Assembly (NCBI GenBank): GCA_964568805.1
Contig: CAZMRW010000060.1
Coordinates: 1 to 28,122 of the forward strand
From: CAZMRW01 sp964568805
Lineage (GTDB): Bacteria > Pseudomonadota > Gammaproteobacteria > Methylococcales > Methylomonadaceae
Reading direction: 5' to 3'
Length of the DNA stretch: 28,122 nucleotides
Part shown: positions 15,416 to 22,487 of the stretch, piece after piece
Position numbering within the stretch: the first letter of the stretch is position 1
Layout: every line of letters starts with the position of its first letter
Notes under the pieces: model-generated
What the model saw: the letters and a program-made list of their open reading frames with translations, nothing else
Database searches by the model: none
Told to the model about the DNA's origin: nothing
Position numbers and translations under genes: made by a program

Positions 15416-17059
15416 TCAGGCTGGTTCGATCAGGCTCGGGTCGTAGCCTTCCGGGGCTTCGAAGCCGAGCAGATTCAGCACGGTCGCGGCGATGTTAGAC
15501 AGGCCGGCTGCCTCCAGGTCCTGGCGCAGTTTGTATGCGAGAACCACGTCGCCGGAGATCAACACGAACGGCACCGGATTCAGGGTGTGCGAGGTCTTGG
15601 CCTTGGTGCGGCCTTCCGCATCCCGGGTCACGTTGCCCTTTTTGTCCAGTTCGTACATTTCGTCGGCATTGCCGTGATCGGCGGTGATAATCGCTGTGCC
15701 CTTGGCTTCCAGAATCACCGGAATCAGGCGCGCCAGTTGCAGGTCCAGGCCCTGCATCGCGGTGACCGCCGCTTCGAAGTTGCCGGTATGGCCGACCATG
15801 TCGCCGTTGGCGTAATTGACCCGAAGGTAGCGGTACTTGCCGCTGCGAACCGCGTCGATCAGGGCATCGGTGATTTCGGCGCATTTCATCCAGGGGCGCT
15901 GTTCGAAAGGCACGACATCGCTCGGGATTTCAACGTAGGTTTCGAGTGCGTCATCGAATTTGCCGCTGCGGTTGCCGTTCCAGAAATAAGTGACGTGGCC
16001 GTATTTTTGCGTTTCGCTGATCGCATATTGCGAAATGCCGGTTTTGGCCAGGTATTCGCCCATAGTCCGGTCGATCGCGGGCGGCTGGACCAGAAAACGC
16101 GGCGGCAGTTTGGTGTCTCCGTCGTACTGCATCATGCCGGCATAGGTGACTTTCGGCAGCGGGCCGCGCTGGAATGCAGTGAAATGCTCTTCGGTAAAGG
16201 CGCGGGAAATTTCGATGGCCCGGTCGCCGCGGAAATTGAAGAACACCACTGCGTCGCCGTCGACAATCGGCCCCAGCGGTTTGCCGTCTCTGGCGATGAC
16301 GAAGCCGGGCAAATCCTGGTCGATGACCTTCGATTCGTTGCGAAAGGTGACGATGGCTTCATGCGCGCTAGCGAACTGCCGGCCCTCGCCGCGCACATGG
16401 ATGTCCCAGCCGCGCTGCACCATGGCCCAATGCGCTTCGTAACGGTCCATCGTGATGGTCATGCGGCCGCCGCCGGAAGCGATCGCCACATCGAAGCCGG
16501 GGCTGCGCACTTGGTCCAGCCAGGCTTCGAACGGATCGACGTAATCGAGCGCCGAGGTTTCACCGACATCGCGGCCGTCCAGCAGAATATGAATCCGTAC
16601 CTTCGACACCCCTTCTTTCCTGGCTTGCTCCAGCATGGCGCGCAAATGATCGATATGGGAATGCACGTTGCCGTCGGAGAACAGCCCGAGGAAATGCAGC
16701 GTACCGCCCTGCCTGGCGGCAGCCACGACCTCGTGCCAAGCCTGGCCCTGCCACAAGTGGCCGCTGGCGATCGATTCGGCGACCAGTTTGGCGCCCTGGG
16801 CAAACACGCGCCCCGCGCCCATCGCGTTGTGTCCGACTTCACTGTTGCCCATGTCTTCGTCGCTGGGCATGCCGACTGCCGTGCCGTGCGCCAGCAAAGT
16901 GGTTTTGGGGAAACTCGCCATCAACTTATCCAGCATCGGCGTGCGCGCGGTTTTGACCGCATCGCCGTCCTCGCGCGGAGAAATGCCCACACCATCCAAT
17001 ACGATGGTGACAACAGGGCCGGGACAAGCGGAAAAACGGGAAGATTTTTCTAATTTCAT
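15416..17059 (-). CDS. gpmI: 2,3-bisphosphoglycerate-independent phosphoglycerate mutase
   Basis: A glycolytic/gluconeogenic enzyme interconverting 3- and 2-phosphoglycerate with two metal ions (usually Mn2+) and a phosphoserine intermediate. The 547-residue product has the alkaline-phosphatase-superfamily motifs: LDG with metal ligand D22, catalytic S73 in MGNSEVGHNAMGAGR, ILLDGRDV, and ADHGNADEM near the C-terminus. It is longer than the E. coli enzyme (about 514), and the run AHGTAVGMPSDEDMGNSEVG followed by FAQGAKLV closely resembles the plant and kinetoplastid version. The first DG is followed by VG instead of the common WG or YG. The ribosome-binding site is weak. Two perfect dyads lie directly upstream. 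It is convergent with fadE. Confidence 0.95.
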   Translation of the reverse strand: MKLEKSSRFSACPGPVVTIVLDGVGISPREDGDAVKTARTPMLDKLMASFPKTTLLAHGTAVGMPSDEDMGNSEVGHNAMGAGRVFAQGAKLVAESIASGHLWQGQAWHEVVAAARQGGTLHFLGLFSDGNVHSHIDHLRAMLEQARKEGVSKVRIHILLDGRDVGETSALDYVDPFEAWLDQVRSPGFDVAIASGGGRMTITMDRYEAHWAMVQRGWDIHVRGEGRQFASAHEAIVTFRNESKVIDQDLPGFVIARDGKPLGPIVDGDAVVFFNFRGDRAIEISRAFTEEHFTAFQRGPLPKVTYAGMMQYDGDTKLPPRFLVQPPAIDRTMGEYLAKTGISQYAISETQKYGHVTYFWNGNRSGKFDDALETYVEIPSDVVPFEQRPWMKCAEITDALIDAVRSGKYRYLRVNYANGDMVGHTGNFEAAVTAMQGLDLQLARLIPVILEAKGTAIITADHGNADEMYELDKKGNVTRDAEGRTKAKTSHTLNPVPFVLISGDVVLAYKLRQDLEAAGLSNIAATVLNLLGFEAPEGYDPSLIEPA

Positions 17060-17078
17060 AGGGTTTTGAAAGAGTGCA

Positions 17079-17131
17079 AAAATAAACGAATTAAATTAAA
17101 TAAGGCCATTTGGCGAATATTCGTTTATTTT
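17079..17131. promoter_or_regulatory. 13-bp inverted repeat and extended -10 upstream of gpmI
   Basis: AAAATAAACGAAT (17079-17091) and ATTCGTTTATTTT (17119-17131) are perfect inverted copies 27 bases apart, and CGAATATTCG at 17114-17123 is itself a perfect palindrome. On the minus strand TGGTAAAAT overlaps the right arm and looks like an extended -10 for gpmI. This could be a regulator-binding site covering the promoter, or a leader hairpin starting 20 bases before the start codon. Confidence 0.45.
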
Positions 17132-17146
17132 ACCATGCACGGCCTA

Positions 17147-17270
17147 TAGTCTGCAGGGCGTTTTCGCGTCACGACTGTAGACTGTAGCCTCGATGCAGCG
17201 CAGCGGAATCGAGAGCTTTTCGGCATCGATAATCCTCGATTACGCAAAGCTTCATCGAGGCTACCTTGCT
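17147..17270. repeat. REP-like palindromic repeat, copy 1
   Basis: A 124-base unit nearly identical to copy 2 at 17499-17615. It includes GTAGCCTCGATG and its inverted copy CATCGAGGCTAC near the two ends, plus an internal AGCTTTTCG/CGCAAAGCT pair that has one mismatch here. Relative to copy 2 it carries a 7-base tandem duplication (ACTGTAG) just before the left arm. Its right end joins the transposase stub directly. Confidence 0.8.
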
Positions 17271-17390
17271 AACGGCTTGGCGAAAGGTGTCGATATGCCG
17301 CACCAAGAGATCGTTGAGCGACCGTTCCAGCAAATTGACGGTAAAAAAGTAAGTCCCTCCTGGGAGGCGATAGCGGCGATAATTAGACAT
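17271..17390 (-). pseudogene. Truncated REP-associated tyrosine transposase (RAYT, Y1_Tnp)
   Basis: The first 40 residues, MSNYRRYRLPGGTYFFTVNL followed by LERSLNDLLVRHIDTFRQAV, match the N-terminus typical of RAYT/TnpA-REP proteins (single-strand-specific transposases related to IS200/IS605). After AVSK the frame runs into REP copy 1 and stops at 17169. The HUH motif, the catalytic Tyr and about three quarters of the usual length are missing, so it cannot be active. RAYT genes are known to be flanked by the REP sequences they mobilise, and REP-like copies lie on both sides here. Confidence 0.75.
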
Positions 17391-17444
17391 TGTGAATTCT
17401 TATCAAAATCAATATTAATAATATAGCTGGTTTACTCTCCATGC

Positions 17445-17473
17445 GGCGCAATACGGCTATCGCCTATTGCACC
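17445..17473. repeat. Second type of short palindromic repeat
   Basis: GGCGCAATA (17445-17453) and TATTGCACC (17465-17473) are inverted copies with one mismatch around CGGCTATCGCC, a pattern common in gammaproteobacterial intergenic repeats. It lies between the transposase stub and REP copy 2, and differs in sequence from the flanking REP units. Confidence 0.45.
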
Positions 17474-17498
17474 CTATGAATTGCGCCTTATCGCGTTG

Positions 17499-17615
17499 TA
17501 GTCTGCAGGTCGTTTTTGCGTCACGACTGTAGCCTCGATGCAGCGCAGCGGAATCGAGAGCTTTGCGGCATCGATAATCCTCGATTACGCAAAGCTTCAT
17601 CGAGGCTACCTTGCT
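17499..17615. repeat. REP-like palindromic repeat, copy 2
   Basis: A 117-base direct copy of 17147-17270, lacking its 7-base duplication. Outer arms GTAGCCTCGATG (17529-17540) and CATCGAGGCTAC (17598-17609) and inner arms AGCTTTGCG (17559-17567) and CGCAAAGCT (17588-17596) are all perfect, so this copy can fold into a long stem with a one-sided bulge of about 18 bases. The intact inner stem suggests it is the better-preserved copy. Confidence 0.8.
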
Positions 17616-17693
17616 GCAAAGGGTCGGTCATAGCAAAGTGGCTTGCGTGGTTCGAGGTGCGGAACGAGAACAGCTGAAGTACATGGTGTGTCG

Positions 17694-17741
17694 GCCTAAC
17701 GCCGCATTAAGCGGCTTGTCCGCTGCAATGCCTTGTTAGCT
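17694..17741 (-). other. attC-like integron recombination site
   Basis: On the minus strand the site runs AGCTAAC (R''), a spacer, TTGCAGCGG (L''), ACAAG (terminal loop), CCGCTTAA (L'), a spacer, GTTAGGC (R'). R' fits the GTTRRRY core exactly and R'' fits RYYYAAC except at one position. The L arms pair with an extra unpaired base on one side, which is the known attC hallmark. At 48 bases it is short for an attC. The stop codon of the RelA/SpoT-domain gene (TAG) lies inside R', as is usual for cassette genes. Confidence 0.6.
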
Positions 17742-18769
17742 TCTATAATCTTTTCAATATTTTTCGAAAACTCAGTTGTATCAGCAAAATAGTTGGGATA
17801 GGCTTTTCTCAAGCCATTGATTGATTCTGCAGACACGAGAACAACATCTTTGTTTGGGTTATCCTTAAAACGCTTTTCAAACTCAGCATATTTTTCGGTA
17901 GCATCTTCAAGTCGCTCAAGAGGAAACCTTCTCACTTGAATGTTAGACTTGTCGACCTCCAAAACCAGCAAAAAGTACCCTCTTTGATTTTTTTTGTCTG
18001 TCCCAAGATGTTTAGTTGTTACAACAAAAGCACGTAACCTTGGCAAGACACCGATTCTTTCAATATATTTAATTAGTTCCAATCTTTCTTTGCTTTGAGA
18101 GTTTTTTGCTAGCTTCCTATTTTCGATATCTTCAAAGGCAATGCTTGCCAATTTAAAGAACCTTAACCAAGCCTCATGACCTTGACTTGCCTTTAACCCT
18201 TGGCCGGTGAAAGTGCCGACAACTTCAACCGCTGTAGCCCAAGCGTGCTGAACTTTGCTCCTGATTTGTAGTTCTATTGAGTGAAATCTAAACTGAGTTT
18301 TTTGGCCATTGTAACGATAAATGAGGTGAATGCCTCTATAGCCTGATTCCTTAGGTTCTTTTATGTAGTCTCGTTCCCGTCGAAGGATATTTCTAGTTCT
18401 ACCGTCTCGAATTGCGTCTCGAACTTTATATACGTTTTGCTTATTTTCAACGACTATTCTGCAGCCGCCTATATCCTCCATCCGGTCAAGTTTCATTCCA
18501 TTTTCGCGTCGTAGTTTTGCAAGAATCGATGGCGTCCTCTTCAATCTTCTAACGACGATAGCACAACTGTCTATTTCAAATGCCTTTTTACGAAAGTATC
18601 CAAGCATTGATTGAATTGGATATTCATGAGAAGAACGCCAGTTATCGAGAACATTAAATGATTCAAAATACTTATCATAATTTAAATCATCAGCAATTTC
18701 ATCGCTTATTAAGTAATCGCCTGCGCGTCTGATTACTTTCTTTGAATGTTCTAACTCAATCCAACGCAA
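17696..18769 (-). CDS. RelA/SpoT synthetase-domain protein, probable integron-cassette gene
   Basis: The 357-residue protein has a (p)ppGpp-synthetase-type domain at about 55-200: DIGGCRIVV (D99, probable metal ligand), DYIKEPKESGYRGIH (G-loop Y144) and ELQIRSKVQHAWATAVE (E166, H175). No HD hydrolase domain precedes it, so it resembles small alarmone synthetases or toxSAS toxins. These make alarmones from ATP and GTP/GDP, or in some toxins modify tRNA or make (p)ppApp. Residues about 225-345 form a second domain I cannot name; it could be regulatory or a fused antitoxin. The last residues, NKALQRTSRLMRR, are read through the attC-like site. A TTG start at 18769 with GGAG eight bases upstream is the only plausible start for full length. 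Its base composition is more AT-rich than both neighbours. Confidence 0.85.
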   Translation of the reverse strand: MRWIELEHSKKVIRRAGDYLISDEIADDLNYDKYFESFNVLDNWRSSHEYPIQSMLGYFRKKAFEIDSCAIVVRRLKRTPSILAKLRRENGMKLDRMEDIGGCRIVVENKQNVYKVRDAIRDGRTRNILRRERDYIKEPKESGYRGIHLIYRYNGQKTQFRFHSIELQIRSKVQHAWATAVEVVGTFTGQGLKASQGHEAWLRFFKLASIAFEDIENRKLAKNSQSKERLELIKYIERIGVLPRLRAFVVTTKHLGTDKKNQRGYFLLVLEVDKSNIQVRRFPLERLEDATEKYAEFEKRFKDNPNKDVVLVSAESINGLRKAYPNYFADTTEFSKNIEKIIEANKALQRTSRLMRR

Positions 18770-19021
18770 GGCAAAGACTCCAGAACATAATGAGTGCTAA
18801 CAAGTGATCATACAGACCGGGCTAACGTACATGTTTTTCCGATTGAATGTCAAGAATTCAATCTCATTGCTAGGTTTTCTAAACGGGATAATCGAAATTT
18901 TAAGAATGATAAACTGACCCGGCTAATTCCAAAAAATAAACAGCCTCATAAAAAGCCAGAAAGCATTTTAACCGTATTTCAGGTTAAAATAATGTTTTTA
19001 AATTAGTTTACACGCTTATCG

Positions 19022-19813
19022 ATGCCTCAATACCGCCCTGTCGTTCTCTGTTTTTCCGGCCATGATCCCAGCGGCGGCGCCGGCGTGCAGGCCGACATTG
19101 AAACCCTGGTCAGCCACCGCTGCCATGCCGCCAGCATCATCACCGCGCTGACCGAACAGGACAGCCGCAATGTCAGGAAACTGTTGCCTCAAAACCCGGA
19201 AGACATCGTCAGCCAGGCGAATACGGTCCTGGACGATCTGCCCGTCAGCGCCTTCAAGATTGGCCTGATCGGACACCACGATACAGTGGATGCGATACAC
19301 TCGATACTGGTCCGGCATCCTGAGATCCCGGTCATCCTGGATCCGGTGCTGGCGGCCGGCGGCGGAACCGGACTGGCCGGCGACCGGCTGATTGCCGCTA
19401 TCAACGACAGGCTGCTGCCCTTAACAACCGTGTTGACTCCGAACAGTCACGAAGCCCGAAGATTAGCCGGCCTCGATGATCTTGGCCAGTGCGGACTGGC
19501 CCTGCTCGAGTCCGGCTGCAAGTATGTTCTGATCACCGGCACCCATGAAACCACGCCGTCGGTGAGCAACCAGCTCTTTCATGATAACCGCCTCTGGGAA
19601 ACCTATACCTGGGAACGGCTGCCGCACAGCTACCACGGTTCCGGCTGTACCTTGGCGTCCTGCATCGCCGGCCTGATCGCGCACGGCTTGTCCCCACTTC
19701 AGGCCATCGCCGAAGCCCAGGAATTCACCTGGAATGCTTTGCATCATGGCTATCTTCCCGGTAAGGGCCAGTACAATCCGGATCGGCTGTTCTGGATGGA
19801 GTCCGAAGCATGA
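19022..19813 (+). CDS. thiD: Hydroxymethylpyrimidine/phosphomethylpyrimidine kinase
   Basis: It phosphorylates HMP and HMP-P to HMP-PP for thiamine synthesis. The 263-residue ribokinase-fold protein shows the substrate loop SGHDPSGGAGVQADIE (12-27), VILDPVLAAGGGTGL, LTPNSHEA, and the C-terminal GSGCTLAS anion-hole motif that holds the catalytic Cys. The ribosome-binding site is weak and the start rests on the family N-terminus. Its stop overlaps the thiE start as ATGA, placing it at the head of a seven-gene run that continues through soxXYZA to moeA. Confidence 0.94.
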   Translation: MPQYRPVVLCFSGHDPSGGAGVQADIETLVSHRCHAASIITALTEQDSRNVRKLLPQNPEDIVSQANTVLDDLPVSAFKIGLIGHHDTVDAIHSILVRHPEIPVILDPVLAAGGGTGLAGDRLIAAINDRLLPLTTVLTPNSHEARRLAGLDDLGQCGLALLESGCKYVLITGTHETTPSVSNQLFHDNRLWETYTWERLPHSYHGSGCTLASCIAGLIAHGLSPLQAIAEAQEFTWNALHHGYLPGKGQYNPDRLFWMESEA

Positions 19814-20427
19814 AATTTCCCAAGAGCGGCCTATACGCGATCACGCAAACGGAAAACAAATCGCCGGACCGGGTCGTCGCCGAAGTTGCAGCGGCCCTTC
19901 GCGGCGGCGCTGCCGTCGTGCAATACCGTGATAAAAACCCGGTCGATGCGCTGTATCTGGCCCGCGAGCTGGTCAAACTTTGCCATCGGCATGAAGTGCC
20001 GCTGCTGGTTAACGACGACATCGAACTGGCGTTGCAGTCCGGCGCCGACGGCGTCCACCTCGGCAAGGATGACGGCCATATCGTGGAAGCCAGACAGCGA
20101 TTAGGCGCCGCGGCCATCATCGGCATATCCTGTTACAATTCCTTCGAACGAGCCCTGGAGGCTGAGACACACGGCGCGACCTATGCCGCGTTCGGACGCT
20201 TTTTTCCGTCCTCATCGAAACCCCTGGCCGCCCCTGCGCAACAAGAAACCCTGCGGCAGGCGAAGCGAGCACTCAACATTCCGATCGTCGCGATAGGCGG
20301 CATACTCCCCGAAAACGGTGCTCAATTGCTCGGCGCCGGCGCCGATCTGCTGGCTGTCATCGGCGGCATTTTCGACCACGAGCCGGAGGCATCGGCCCGG
20401 GCCTATCAGGCCCTGTTTGACCGATAA
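19810..20427 (+). CDS. thiE: Thiamine-phosphate synthase
   Basis: It joins HMP-PP and thiazole phosphate to thiamine monophosphate. The 205-residue TIM barrel keeps the family motifs: VVQYRDKN, LLVNDDIELALQSGADGVHLGKDD, IIGISCYN, and IPIVAIGGI near the C-terminus. The pyrophosphate loop reads GRFFPSSSK where many enzymes have GPIFPTxTK, a mild variation. ATGA overlap with thiD couples their translation, and soxX starts only 8 bases after the stop. Confidence 0.94.
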   Translation: MKFPKSGLYAITQTENKSPDRVVAEVAAALRGGAAVVQYRDKNPVDALYLARELVKLCHRHEVPLLVNDDIELALQSGADGVHLGKDDGHIVEARQRLGAAAIIGISCYNSFERALEAETHGATYAAFGRFFPSSSKPLAAPAQQETLRQAKRALNIPIVAIGGILPENGAQLLGAGADLLAVIGGIFDHEPEASARAYQALFDR

Positions 20428-20435
20428 CCCTATCG

Positions 20436-20780
20436 ATGAAACTTTTCATAGTGCTTCTGCTTGGATTACTGATGGCCTGCGCCAATGTCGCGGAGGTCTA
20501 CGAGCAGCGGTTGAGCGCCGGCAAACAGATCGCTTTTGACCGGAACAAAGGCAACTGCCTGGCCTGTCATGCGATCGATGACGGCGAGTCGCCCGGCAAT
20601 ATCGGCCCTCCGTTAACAGGGTTATCGCCCCGCTTCCACGATAAACGGCAGCTGCACGACCAGATCTTCGATGCGACCCGCTTCAATCCTGAAACCAGCA
20701 TGCCGCCTTTCGGCAAAAACGGCATTCTCACTCCCGAGGAAATCGACGAGATCGTCGATTATCTCTGGAGTCTTCCGTAA
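20436..20780 (+). CDS. soxX: Sulfur-oxidation cytochrome SoxX
   Basis: SoxX is the small mono-heme partner of SoxA; the SoxAX complex oxidatively joins thiosulfate to the SoxY Cys in the periplasm. The 114-residue precursor has a short hydrophobic signal, MKLFIVLLLGLLMAC, whose Cys at 15 could be lipidated, making a membrane-tethered form possible though the lipobox is not ideal. Heme attachment is CLACH (C41, C44, H45), with M89 in SMPPFG as the likely axial ligand. It follows thiE by 8 bases and precedes soxY by 25. The order X-Y-Z-A is the one also known from green sulfur bacteria. Confidence 0.9.
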   Translation: MKLFIVLLLGLLMACANVAEVYEQRLSAGKQIAFDRNKGNCLACHAIDDGESPGNIGPPLTGLSPRFHDKRQLHDQIFDATRFNPETSMPPFGKNGILTPEEIDEIVDYLWSLP

Positions 20781-20805
20781 CTAATCGAACCACAGGACAC
20801 TCGAC

Positions 20806-21264
20806 ATGGCCGGCAATCGTAGAGAATTCCTTAAAAAAACACTGTCGTTAAGCATTGCCTGCTATGCGTGGCTGGTTTCACCGCCGGCCCGTACCGAATG
20901 GAAAGCTGAAAACTTTACGCCGGGAAAACTCGACGACTCGTTGAAACGCCTGTTCAAGGAACAAAAAATCACCGAAACCCGGCAGATCGAAATCAAAATA
21001 CCCCAGATCGCCGAGAATGGCGCGGTGGTGCCGATTACGGTCAGCAGCAGCCTCGCAGACGTGCGGGCCGTATCGATCCTGGTCGCCAAAAATCCGGTCC
21101 TGCTGGCGGCCCGATTCGAGTTGTCGCCTGATCTCGATCCATTTGTGTCGGCGCGCCTGAAAATGGCCGAAACCTCCGAGGTGATCGTGATCGCGGAAAC
21201 CGGGGCAGGCTTGTACAGCGCCAGGGAACTGGTCAAAGTCACGATCGGCGGCTGCGGAGGCTGA
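20806..21264 (+). CDS. soxY: Sulfur carrier subunit SoxY
   Basis: SoxY carries sulfur intermediates on a swinging C-terminal Cys. The 152-residue precursor begins with a twin-arginine signal (NRREFLKKTLSLSIACYAWL), so it is exported folded with SoxZ by Tat. The C-terminus ends VTIGGCGG, with C150 as the sulfur-carrying Cys of the GGCGG arm. An immunoglobulin-like beta domain lies between. AGGA precedes the start. soxZ begins one base after its stop, as expected for a heterodimer made from one message. Confidence 0.95.
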   Translation: MAGNRREFLKKTLSLSIACYAWLVSPPARTEWKAENFTPGKLDDSLKRLFKEQKITETRQIEIKIPQIAENGAVVPITVSSSLADVRAVSILVAKNPVLLAARFELSPDLDPFVSARLKMAETSEVIVIAETGAGLYSARELVKVTIGGCGG

Positions 21265-21265
21265 C

Positions 21266-21577
21266 ATGTCGAGCATTAAAATCCGCAGTAAACTCATCGA
21301 CGGCAAAACACAGCTCAGAACACTGATCAGCCATCCGATGGAAACCGGCCGGAACCGAGATCCCAAGACCAATAAGTTGATTCCGGCCCATTACATACAG
21401 GAACTGACGATCAGCCGCAACGGCAAAGTCATCGCGACCAGCGCCATGGGTACGAGCATCTCCAAAGACCCCTATTTCGCGTTCATGCTTAAAGGCGGCG
21501 AAGCAGGCGATACAATCACGATACAATGGACCGACAACCTGGGTAACCGGGATAGTGAAGAGCATGTGGTTAAATAA
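21266..21577 (+). CDS. soxZ: Sulfur carrier accessory subunit SoxZ
   Basis: SoxZ is the beta-sandwich partner that forms SoxYZ; it has no Cys arm and no signal peptide and is exported with SoxY. The 103 residues show typical SoxZ features: RTLISHPMETGRNRD, IPAHYIQELTI, ISKDPYFAFMLKGGEAGDTI and a C-terminal WTDNLGNRDSEEHVVK. The start is one base after the soxY stop. The end overlaps the earliest possible start of soxA by 14 bases. Confidence 0.95.
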   Translation: MSSIKIRSKLIDGKTQLRTLISHPMETGRNRDPKTNKLIPAHYIQELTISRNGKVIATSAMGTSISKDPYFAFMLKGGEAGDTITIQWTDNLGNRDSEEHVVK

Positions 21578-22487
21578 AGGCCAGGCACAAGGCGAAAGGC
21601 ACAAGGTAAAAGGGTCAAAGTCTTGTAGGACACGCATCGCGTACCGTTTGCACTTTTCGCCTTTTGCCTTGCGCCTTTTGCCTCTTTTTTTAATCGCCCT
21701 GCCCTTATACGCAAATCCGCTTGAAGACCAACGGAAATTCAGAGAGCATTACCGGCAACTCTTTCCGCAATTGCGATTGCAGGACTATGCCCAAGGCGTC
21801 TACGCGATCGATCCCGTTGCCCGGGAATCCTGGCTTGCGATCGAAGAATTCCCGCCTTATGAATCGGCGATTGAGCAAGGCAAAACGTTATTCAAAACCA
21901 CCTTCCCTAAAACCGGCCGCAGCTATGGCGACTGTTTTGCCAATCAAGGCGTCGCCATAGCCCAGAGGTATCCGCTTTGGGATAAGGAAAAAGGTGAAGT
22001 CGTCACATTGGCGAAAGCCCTGAACGACTGCCGTAAGAGCAACCTCGAAGCGCCTCTGGACGATGAAAAGGGCGACATCACCAAGCTTCTGGCCTACATG
22101 GCTTACACCTCGCGCGGCCAGATTATCGACATCGTTATACCGGAGGACGACCCGCGCGCGCAGGACGCCTATCGGCAGGGCAAGGATTTTTATTACAGAC
22201 GGCGCGGCCAGTTGAATTTTGCCTGTGCGACCTGCCATGTGCAAAATGCCGGTAAAAAGTTGCGCTCGGAAATCCTGAGCTCGTCGCTCGGACATACCAG
22301 CGGCTGGCCGACTTATCGGTTAAAATGGGGGGAAATGGGGACGCTGCATCGGCGCTTTCGGGAATGCCTGGTGCAAATCAAGGCCAAGCCGCCGCCCGCT
22401 CAAAGTCCGGCATTGCGTAACCTGGAATTTTTTTTAACCTACATGAGCAACGGCATCCCGATTACCGGACCCAGCACCCGTAAATGA
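21564..22487 (+). CDS. soxA: Sulfur-oxidation cytochrome SoxA, mono-heme type
   Basis: SoxA holds the active heme of SoxAX. Heme attachment is CATCH (22224-22238), and C271, counted from an in-frame GTG at 21555 and found in RFRECLVQIK, is the likely persulfidated heme ligand. The position of the first heme site of diheme SoxA reads GDCFANQG with no CxxCH. This C, with the later ALNDCRKS Cys, fits the disulfide of mono-heme SoxA. The start is unclear: ATG 21564 gives a 50-residue, very basic leader, while TTG 21648 gives a normal signal peptide (MHFSPFALRLLPLFLIALPLYA) but has no good ribosome-binding site. The leader region is made of an inverted repeat (21583-21683). Conserved SoxA begins at NPLEDQRKF. 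The stop overlaps the moeA start as ATGA. Confidence 0.9.
   Translation: MWLNKGQAQGERHKVKGSKSCRTRIAYRLHFSPFALRLLPLFLIALPLYANPLEDQRKFREHYRQLFPQLRLQDYAQGVYAIDPVARESWLAIEEFPPYESAIEQGKTLFKTTFPKTGRSYGDCFANQGVAIAQRYPLWDKEKGEVVTLAKALNDCRKSNLEAPLDDEKGDITKLLAYMAYTSRGQIIDIVIPEDDPRAQDAYRQGKDFYYRRRGQLNFACATCHVQNAGKKLRSEILSSSLGHTSGWPTYRLKWGEMGTLHRRFRECLVQIKAKPPPAQSPALRNLEFFLTYMSNGIPITGPSTRK
21583..21683. repeat. Inverted repeat of AGGC-AAAGG units inside the soxA 5' end
   Basis: The left arm 21583-21614 (AGGCACAAGGCGAAAGGCAC...) and right arm 21652-21683 (its inverted copy) match at about 25 of 32 positions. Each arm is built from short AGGCnnAAGG units. The 37 bases between include TAGGACACGCATCGCGTACC, a sequence also of REP-like character. 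The right arm encodes HFSPFALRLLP of the SoxA leader. Confidence 0.6.

Noticed and set aside
15359..17053. Long plus-strand open frame of 564 codons, antisense to gpmI
   Set aside because: It mirrors gpmI over almost its whole length, a usual effect of GC-rich codon use. The translation is rich in Ala, Gly, His, Arg and Asp with no recognisable domain, and no ribosome-binding site is seen.
17147..17615. CRISPR array
   Set aside because: Only two long palindromic units are present, separated by 228 bases that contain a transposase fragment; there is no short regular repeat-spacer pattern and no cas genes.
18794..19006. 70-codon plus-strand open frame between the RelA/SpoT gene and thiD
   Set aside because: AT-rich with many Lys and Asn, no ribosome-binding site, no recognisable motif, and it lies at a possible cassette boundary.
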